The notes under the pieces are model-generated. The model did no database searches, was not told where the DNA came from, and saw nothing but the letters and a program-made list of their open reading frames with translations. Made by a program: the position numbers and the translations under genes. Shown here piece after piece: positions 37,898-43,877 of a stretch of DNA of 43,877 nucleotides. The first letter of the stretch is position 1; each line of letters starts with the position of its first letter. Origin of the DNA: Candidatus Pacearchaeota archaeon (GTDB lineage Archaea; Nanoarchaeota; Nanoarchaeia; Pacearchaeales; GW2011-AR1); assembly GCA_002686195.1 (NCBI GenBank), contig NZAS01000169.1:1-43877 (forward strand). Direction: 5' to 3'.

Positions 37898-39640
37898 GTG
37901 GCCCGCTGGGAAGACGAGGGGTACGTCAACGGACACTGGGGTACTAGGGGCTCCGGAGTTCTGTTCGTAGCTCCTGGTCGCCGCTTCCTTCTTCTTCGTC
38001 GTTCTCAGAAGATCCACAAGCCAGGGCTGTGGGGGCTTCCCGGCGGTGCGGTCCCGGTAGATAAGCAGGGTCGCTACCAGGACGACTGGATCTCTGCCAA
38101 GCGGGAGGTCCTCGAAGAAGCCGGACACCGGGTCCGAGGCAAACCCCTCCTGGTGCTGCGCAACGTGACTCCAGACGGATTCGTGTTCACCACCTTTGTT
38201 CTCCAGGCGCCCAAGGTGTTTCCGGCCAAGCTGAGCTGGGAGCATGACGACTGGCGCTGGGTTACTCGCAAGGAGGCGCAGGCGCTCCCCCTTCATCCAG
38301 GGATCAAGGGGGTTCTCGACCTGTCCGGGAACCTGAACGGAGCCGGACAGAAGAGTCGTCTGCTCAAGGGGCAGATCCGGGAGCACTCCCCAGGTGCAGG
38401 GATCTCGCTGACCTCGTTGAGACGAGCTCCGGCGCGAGTAAGAGAGGCCGTCAAGGCTCTGGGGGCGCGTCGCAACGAACACCACCTCATCTATCACCTG
38501 TGGGAGTGTGCTGGCGGCGATCCCAAGGCGCGATGCGGGCTTTCTGGTCCAGAGGTCGAGGCGCTGTTCCTGATCCAGGCCCGCCTCGCTCGAGGGAAGC
38601 GGCGCGGCCAGCCGGCCGATCTGATCGAGTTCCTCGACCAGTTGGACTACGAACTGCAGAACCTGGTCGGCGAGCGCGAACCCTCCCCGGACTATGAGCC
38701 GGCCCATGAGGACTGGACCGAAGATAGCTGGGAAGGGGGAGAGGAAGAACTCTCATGGCGGGGCGACGAGGCGCGAGCTGCTGAACGCTGGGAAAGCGAG
38801 CGGGGGTGGGCGGCGCGAAAGTACGAAAAGGCTCTCCAGGACCGGGGCGTTGTTCGCAAAGGGGGCCGGATTGTCGAGATCGACGGCCGCGCAGTCACCG
38901 AGACAAACGACGGACTTCGATACAAGGGAAGTGGCATCAGAGTGCAGCGGCCCGACGTTGGCTTTGGCCCAGGCATGGCGGGTCGACGCTGGGGTGCGTC
39001 CACGAGCGTCACCCGTAGAGGCAAGACCTTTCCTGCATCAGAACTCGCAGCTCTGATCAAGAAGGGCGGCTCCCACAACCGCACCAGTAGATCGTTGAAG
39101 AAGCGCATCGTGCGTGAGGCCCGTAAGATCCGAAACAAGAAGTACGGCGTTTGTTCCAGCACGGCCGGCGTCTGTCTCTACGACGCCCTCTCGGTGATCG
39201 AAGCTGCCAAGAAGCACAAGGTGCGGCTGGTGCTCCAGGGGGGCACCGCCTTTTGGCGGCGAATGAGCCCTGACCAGGACGACGGGTTCAGCCCAACACA
39301 CTTCGGCTATCAGTGGGACCCCCGGAGCCCACTGAGCGAGATGGCTGTGGCCCAAGGAAACCTGCCAGAAATGCACGTTTGGGCCGGTGATCCCGCAACC
39401 CAGGAGGTAGTCGACATAGCCACGCTGGACTTCCCCACCAGGGCGCAGGATCTCATCGGTTATCCCTGGCTGGACGTCAAGCCCCCTGGCTTCTTCTGGG
39501 GAACGGGCGACGAGCTGCCGGACGGCGCTTTCTACGAGCCGAACCGCGAGGCGACCCTCTATGCCGACAAGGCCGCCAGGAAGTGGGCGAAGCAAGAAGA
39601 AGAAGACCTATTCTTGCTTCGGGAGTTGGCGAAGCCATGA
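37898..39640 (+). CDS. Nudix-hydrolase domain protein with C-terminal papain-fold-like candidate, 580 aa
   Basis: Residues 15-145 are a Nudix domain: FVAPGRRFLLLRR, LWGLPGGAVPVDKQGRYQDDW and SAKREVLEEAGH, i.e. the G...REUxEExG box with an insertion after the first Gly. Nudix enzymes hydrolyse nucleoside-diphosphate derivatives. A middle region (about 165-300) is helical, acidic then basic. Residues 400-570 contain GVCSSTAGVCLYDALSVIEAAKKHK, then MHVWAGDPATQEVVDIATLDFP, an order of Cys, His, Asp that would fit a papain- or transglutaminase-like fold, though unproven. GTG start. The stop overlaps the ATG of the Mom/QueC fusion gene (ATGA), so they are probably co-produced. Confidence 0.65.
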   Translation: MARWEDEGYVNGHWGTRGSGVLFVAPGRRFLLLRRSQKIHKPGLWGLPGGAVPVDKQGRYQDDWISAKREVLEEAGHRVRGKPLLVLRNVTPDGFVFTTFVLQAPKVFPAKLSWEHDDWRWVTRKEAQALPLHPGIKGVLDLSGNLNGAGQKSRLLKGQIREHSPGAGISLTSLRRAPARVREAVKALGARRNEHHLIYHLWECAGGDPKARCGLSGPEVEALFLIQARLARGKRRGQPADLIEFLDQLDYELQNLVGEREPSPDYEPAHEDWTEDSWEGGEEELSWRGDEARAAERWESERGWAARKYEKALQDRGVVRKGGRIVEIDGRAVTETNDGLRYKGSGIRVQRPDVGFGPGMAGRRWGASTSVTRRGKTFPASELAALIKKGGSHNRTSRSLKKRIVREARKIRNKKYGVCSSTAGVCLYDALSVIEAAKKHKVRLVLQGGTAFWRRMSPDQDDGFSPTHFGYQWDPRSPLSEMAVAQGNLPEMHVWAGDPATQEVVDIATLDFPTRAQDLIGYPWLDVKPPGFFWGTGDELPDGAFYEPNREATLYADKAARKWAKQEEEDLFLLRELAKP

Positions 39641-42600
39641 AGCCCTCGCCCGACTTCTTGCAGCAGATCGCCCTACTTCTCGAACAGGAGCCAGCCGCCG
39701 CGCTGTCAGTGGAGCAGCGGCAGCGCGAGCGCCGCCAGTTCTTCGCCACCCGCAAGGGCTTCGATCCGTCCCAGTTCTTCGTGGCGCCCATCTCCTACAG
39801 GGACGCCTTTGACTTCGTTACCACGCACCACTACTCGGGCAGCTTTGTCATGGACATCGTGCGGCTCGGCATGTTCCAGGACCGACCCTTCCGCAAGCCG
39901 AAACTCGTTGGGGTGGCGATCTTCGGGCTCGGAGCCGGCCCAAAGACCCTCAAGAAGTATCTCGGCAGCCTGCGGCCCCTCGAGCTCGTTCGCTTCGTCC
40001 TGCTCGACGATGTGGGCTACCGGGGCGAAACCTGGTTCCTTGCGCGAGCCTTCGAGATCATCCGCTCCAGCTCAGTTCAAAAAGAGGCGCTGGCACACCA
40101 CGGAGGTCGCTATCTGCTGGATCACCCCGTGGAGGGAGTTCTTGCCTTCTCGGACCCGGTGCCAAGGACTACTGCTTCTGGCCGACTCGTCATGCCCGGT
40201 CACGTTGGCAGCATCTACCAGTCCAAGTCCGGGATTTACGCTGGCCGCGGCGAGGCCCACAAGACCAACATCCTCATGCCGGACGGTTCGGTCATCGACA
40301 AGCGCCAGCAGAGCAAGCTCACAAGTCAGGAGACAGGGGCAGAGACGGTCTATCTCAAGCTCGTCCAGGCTGGGGCTCGACCCAAGCGTCCAATCGAAAG
40401 CTGGGCCGCGTGGCTGGGCGACATCAAACGCCGGCCGCCTTTTCGCATCCAGGTCCACCCTGGTACGCATGCCTTTGTTTGGAAACTGGCCGGCAAGCGC
40501 AGGAGCTTGCGCCCTGGCGACTACCCGCCGGGACACCGCCGCCCTGCAACCGTTGCGGAGCGTCACTCCCTGGTGGAGGTGATCCGGAAGCTCGAACAGA
40601 TGGAGCGGCGAGCGAAAGGGGTAGAGAAAGCGTGGCTGGAGTCGGAGATTGTCGAACTCAAGGAGCGCCTGGCCGGACTGGAGTTGGTGCGTCCCGAGAA
40701 CTGGCCGGGCTATCCCAAGAAGGTGGACCAGCCCCAGGTGCTCAAGGGGCGCAAGAATCGCCATCGCTTCCCCCTCGCCTCCAACTGTATTGAGATGAGC
40801 GGCGTGTACGGAAGCAGGGCCGGCGAGTTGGTTCGTGGGATGGTCGCTAAGGCCGTTCCAATCACCTACGGCACCATGACGAAGCGAACAGAGGTTGCCA
40901 AGCTCGCTCATGCTCTGGGCTATGACCGGCATCTCCCTCTTTCAAGGGATTGGCATGTGAGCTACTTCAAGTCGACCCTCCTGGGCGAGCCCGTCTATTT
41001 CATGCGATGGAGTGGAATCGAATATGTCTTTACGTCGGACGGGACTTGTCCTGATCGCTCGGGCCAGATCAATCGAAGATCGAGCGGCGTGATCCTGTTC
41101 TCCGGCGGGCTGGACTCGGTGATGCTCGCCTTACTGCTCAAGCGCAAGGGACAGAGCCCGCAACCCGTCTACATGAGCCACAGGGGCAACGTCGGCAACG
41201 TCACAAAGAAAGAGCTCAAAGCCGCGAGCAAGCTCGCCCGTAGCATCTTGGGAAAGGATCTGCTGATCGTCAAGGCTCCGGCGAAAGGCAAGGAGCCCTC
41301 CTGGTACGGCCAGTACGGCGACGTTGTCTTCTCCAAGCGACTTCCTGTCGAGAAGGCCAACAAGGACCAGCGAAACCGGGTCTTCCTTCGAGTGCTCAAA
41401 GACCTGGACCTGGCGGGCGGCCCGGTAGCTCTCGGCCTGCTCGACTCCGAGGCGACCCCGAAGAATCGAAAGCGGTGGGCCGACATTCGCACCCCTGACC
41501 TGGAGCGGTTCTTCGCCAAGCTCAAGACGCGAGGGGATCTGATCACCCTTAGCAGCCTGGGCTACGACAACAAGGTGGAGGCTCTCGAGGCGCTCGGCCG
41601 GCGCGGTAAGATCCCCGCGCAACTATGGAGCTCGGAGTCCTGCCTGATGTATTTCAACAAGCCCTGCGGCGACTGCGCGAGCTGCAAGGCCAGGGCCGAA
41701 GCCTTCCTGGCGGCCTGGGGGGAGGACAAGACCCCCTACAGGCCCAAGAGCGTAGCCGGGAAGATGAAGCGAAAGGGAAGGGCCAATCGCACAGGGCGGC
41801 GCTACTACTACGATCCAACTTTGTTGGAGCGACCTGGATGGGAGCCTCCTCAGCCCGGCCGGCACTTCGGTCGCTGGAAGCCCGGAGGCCAGGAGATGGG
41901 TCCTTGGCCCAAGGACGAAATGCCGGCCACACCGAGGGGAGCCGCAGTATTTCCAGCGCAGGTAAATGCTCTCGCCGATGTCTGGCGCATACATCCCGCG
42001 ACCGCGCAAAGGAAGATAGAGGCTGTCGTAGAGTCGCTAGTCGCCCTTGGGGGCCATACCCGAGAGGTGCGCGAGTGGGAGCTTCACGACCGACTGCATG
42101 ATGTCCACGGAATGTCTCATCACGGAGGTAGGCTGGTCCGAAAACACTGGGCGACCAAGTACCCAGACGCGAGCCAGATAGCTTTCGACACGGCGCGGGG
42201 GGCCAAAGCCGCCCCGTTCGGACCAGGCCGGTCGGGCTTTGGGTTCGCCAAGTATCGCGAGGACAAGTGCGACTACCGTGACACTTGGGAGCAGCGAGAA
42301 GCACGCGGACTCAGCGCCTACAGTTGTGGGCCTCATGACCACCCGAAGCGCATCCGCTCATGGAACGCGTACTGCTACTACTTTACTCTCAACGACAAGG
42401 GGTTGGCCGTTGCTCGCGACCTGGGCTGGCTGGGAAGAAAGGGCCAGCGGTACTACTACGATCCTCCCCCAGACGAGAGTTCCGACGCAGCCGCTCTCAG
42501 AAACGCAAAACCCGGTGACACCTTTCAGTTGGTGTTTCCCGAAGTCGCCGGTGCCCCGAGGCGTAAATGGATGGAGCCGCTCAGCAGCGATGCGTCAAGT

Positions 42601-43635
42601 GGGGCGCACTGGATTCAGGTTGTCAAAGCTCCAGAGCCTGGGCCTGGCCGCCAATTCACGGTGGAGGTCAGAACCACAGAGAGAACACTCGGAATCCGGC
42701 CGTATACCCCGCATCTTCGAGCGAGGCTGACGATGCGGCCTGGTTTCGGATGGGAGTCCAGGCGCGGCCGGGGGAAGGGTTGGCCGGACGCCCTCGACGC
42801 CCTGTTCACGGTCCGGAACTCGCGCGGACATCCCGTCAGCGGACATCCGTTCAAGCTCCTTCCCTTGCAGCCCGGACGCTCCCCGGCGAAGCGCAAGAGC
42901 TCCCCGGCGAAGCGCAAAAGCTCCCCGGCGAAGCGGGCCAAAGTGGCAGGGGAGGCGGTGGATACCATTCCGCTCAAGAGAGCTGTTCAGATCGCCAAGC
43001 TGTTCGCTCAGAACTACCTTGCGACCTCAGAAGAGACACACAAGGGCTACAGCTACCTGCCCGAAGTGCGGCAACTGAGCAAGGCCGAATCGGTAAAGTT
43101 TTCCGGGTCGGAGGATCTGGCCTACGCCACGCCGAAAACAACGATGGTTCTGGCCGGCAGCGCCAGGAGGGGTGACGAGAACATCGGCGACCTGGACTTC
43201 GTCGTTGTGGCAGACGAGTTCCCAGAGACGGACTCCAGCTTTATGACCTGGGTATCCGGCGGCGACCGGATGCGGACGTATCGTTTCAGGTTGCCGGTGG
43301 TACATCCCGACTTCCCCGAAATCCTCGCCTGGGACCTGGGCGCGGTAGGGATGCCGTCGCCCCCGCGGAATTGGCCCACAAACACCGCCTACGACGTCCA
43401 GGTGAACCTCATGCGAGCTGATCCGGGCGAACTGGGCGGGACTCTCCTGTACGCTACCGGCCCAGGAGGGTGGAACGCGATGATGCGCGTCAAGGCAAAG
43501 CGCCGCGGACTCAAGTTGAACCGCTACGGCCTGTTCGAGGTCGAGAGCGGCGAGAAGGTCGCAGGCAAGACCGAGAAGAGCATCTTCAAGGCGATGGGGA
43601 AAGCCTTCAAGGCACCGTGGGAGCGAGGCAAGTGA
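39637..43635 (+). CDS. Fusion of Mom-like, QueC-like and PolX-like nucleotidyltransferase domains, 1332 aa
   Basis: (1) About 50-240: HHYSG, RPLELVRFVLLDD, then GHVGSIYQSKSGIYAGRG, matching the Mom family (GNAT fold), which in phage Mu modifies adenine N6. (2) About 480-700: FSGGLDSV PP-loop, then CLMYFNKPCGDCASCKARAEAF, the QueC zinc site; QueC makes 7-cyano-7-deazaguanine. (3) About 770-930: Cys/His-containing region of unclear fold, flanked by GRRYYYDP and GQRYYYDP. (4) About 1080-1105: PAKRKSS linker repeats. (5) About 1170-1330: GSARRG...GDLDFVVV and LLYATGPGGWN...LNRYGLF, a PolX-like palm and thumb. The expected third Asp may be replaced (VQVNL). A DNA-hypermodification or anti-defence role is inferred. 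Start at ATG 39637, overlapping the upstream stop. Confidence 0.75.
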   Translation: MKPSPDFLQQIALLLEQEPAAALSVEQRQRERRQFFATRKGFDPSQFFVAPISYRDAFDFVTTHHYSGSFVMDIVRLGMFQDRPFRKPKLVGVAIFGLGAGPKTLKKYLGSLRPLELVRFVLLDDVGYRGETWFLARAFEIIRSSSVQKEALAHHGGRYLLDHPVEGVLAFSDPVPRTTASGRLVMPGHVGSIYQSKSGIYAGRGEAHKTNILMPDGSVIDKRQQSKLTSQETGAETVYLKLVQAGARPKRPIESWAAWLGDIKRRPPFRIQVHPGTHAFVWKLAGKRRSLRPGDYPPGHRRPATVAERHSLVEVIRKLEQMERRAKGVEKAWLESEIVELKERLAGLELVRPENWPGYPKKVDQPQVLKGRKNRHRFPLASNCIEMSGVYGSRAGELVRGMVAKAVPITYGTMTKRTEVAKLAHALGYDRHLPLSRDWHVSYFKSTLLGEPVYFMRWSGIEYVFTSDGTCPDRSGQINRRSSGVILFSGGLDSVMLALLLKRKGQSPQPVYMSHRGNVGNVTKKELKAASKLARSILGKDLLIVKAPAKGKEPSWYGQYGDVVFSKRLPVEKANKDQRNRVFLRVLKDLDLAGGPVALGLLDSEATPKNRKRWADIRTPDLERFFAKLKTRGDLITLSSLGYDNKVEALEALGRRGKIPAQLWSSESCLMYFNKPCGDCASCKARAEAFLAAWGEDKTPYRPKSVAGKMKRKGRANRTGRRYYYDPTLLERPGWEPPQPGRHFGRWKPGGQEMGPWPKDEMPATPRGAAVFPAQVNALADVWRIHPATAQRKIEAVVESLVALGGHTREVREWELHDRLHDVHGMSHHGGRLVRKHWATKYPDASQIAFDTARGAKAAPFGPGRSGFGFAKYREDKCDYRDTWEQREARGLSAYSCGPHDHPKRIRSWNAYCYYFTLNDKGLAVARDLGWLGRKGQRYYYDPPPDESSDAAALRNAKPGDTFQLVFPEVAGAPRRKWMEPLSSDASSGAHWIQVVKAPEPGPGRQFTVEVRTTERTLGIRPYTPHLRARLTMRPGFGWESRRGRGKGWPDALDALFTVRNSRGHPVSGHPFKLLPLQPGRSPAKRKSSPAKRKSSPAKRAKVAGEAVDTIPLKRAVQIAKLFAQNYLATSEETHKGYSYLPEVRQLSKAESVKFSGSEDLAYATPKTTMVLAGSARRGDENIGDLDFVVVADEFPETDSSFMTWVSGGDRMRTYRFRLPVVHPDFPEILAWDLGAVGMPSPPRNWPTNTAYDVQVNLMRADPGELGGTLLYATGPGGWNAMMRVKAKRRGLKLNRYGLFEVESGEKVAGKTEKSIFKAMGKAFKAPWERGK

Positions 43636-43877
43636 GAGCAGATCCCTTCCTGTACGGCCAGTTCGGGGTCCGGGGTCCGGGCCGCGGGCACCGCTACTAC
43701 TACTTCTCCAATCCCCTCGAGCAGCTCCAGGCGATGCGGCCCATCCGGCCCTACCTGTTGGGTCTGTTCTCGGGGATCGGCGGCTTCGAGCGGGGCTTCC
43801 ACTCAGCGGGCCATACCACCAAGGCCATGTCGGAGATCGACCCCTACGCCTCCGAGGTACTCTCAGTTCGATTCCCC
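43632..43877 (+). CDS. Cytosine-C5 DNA methyltransferase, N-terminal part (runs off the right edge)
   Basis: The GTG at 43632 overlaps the TGA of the fusion gene (GTGA). After a short leader containing QFGVRGPGRGHRYYY, residues 42-52 read LLGLFSGIGGF, motif I (SAM-binding F-x-G-x-G) of C5 cytosine methyltransferases. SEIDPYA (67-73) is motif II, with the acidic residue that contacts SAM. The catalytic PC motif IV lies beyond the window. The enzyme would methylate the phage DNA against restriction. The leader shares the R-Y-Y-Y motif with the preceding fusion protein. Confidence 0.85.
   Translation, partial: MRADPFLYGQFGVRGPGRGHRYYYFSNPLEQLQAMRPIRPYLLGLFSGIGGFERGFHSAGHTTKAMSEIDPYASEVLSVRFP

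Noticed and set aside
1..43877. tRNA, rRNA, insertion sequences or integrase genes
   Set aside because: The few gaps are under 230 bases and show no cloverleaf or rRNA sequence, and no transposase or integrase catalytic motif was seen. The helix-turn-helix of the 263-aa protein alone is not enough for a transposase.

Overview
The window looks like part of a large, high-GC bacteriophage or phage-like element, or a long prophage segment. Genes are tightly packed, often with ATGA, GTGA or TTGA overlaps. They encode lysis enzymes, repetitive acidic and basic virion-like proteins and a phage replication module. No rRNA, tRNA, transposase or host metabolic operon is visible. The host cannot be assigned. 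The lipobox protein and the peptidoglycan-cleaving enzyme fit a diderm (Gram-negative) host. No terminase, portal or tail tape-measure gene was recognised, although such genes could lie outside the window.

Layout. (1) Positions 1-8231 read leftward: a tandem gene duplication at the edge, a series of beta-rich, low-charge proteins that look like virion components, an SGNH hydrolase, a lipoprotein and a RadA-like zinc-ribbon ATPase. Candidate promoters lie at 8273-8300 and, as a tandem pair, at 5477-5535. (2) Positions 8333-17249 read rightward: a small membrane protein, two paralogous capsid-like proteins separated by GC-rich hairpins, a transglutaminase-fold protein, a holin-like protein, a 605-residue histone-H1-like protein, an N-acetylmuramidase, a second SGNH hydrolase and a PcfJ-like protein. 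(3) Positions 17252-18624 read leftward: small proteins and a possible single-strand-binding-like protein. (4) Positions 18853-28234 read rightward and form the replication/recombination block: a helix-turn-helix protein that could be a terminal protein, a short family B DNA polymerase of the protein-primed type, zinc-motif proteins, a J-domain protein, a Sak4-like ATPase, a DEDDh exonuclease and a RecD/Dda-like helicase. (5) Positions 28239-29537 read leftward: a kinase-fold plus zinc-peptidase fusion. (6) Positions 29611-37885 read rightward: a regulator and several acidic proteins ending in a single membrane segment, including one of 1173 residues. (7) Positions 37898-43877 read rightward: three overlapping genes, namely a Nudix/possible peptidase fusion, a 1332-residue Mom-like/QueC-like/PolX-like fusion, and the start of a cytosine-C5 DNA methyltransferase.

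How it may work together. The polymerase, with its separate exonuclease, the helicase, the Sak4-like ATPase and the RadA-like ATPase would replicate and recombine the genome. Acidic tail-anchored proteins, capsid-like proteins and an H1-like condensing protein would build the particle, perhaps with processing at a recurring D-D-x-F-G motif. The muramidase, SGNH hydrolases, holin-like proteins and lipoprotein would open the host envelope. The cassette at the right end would modify DNA to evade restriction. A palindrome, TTTCA-NN-TGAAA, found at five places near regulatory and recombination genes may define a small regulon. Most virion roles are inference from composition and context; enzyme calls rest on visible motifs.
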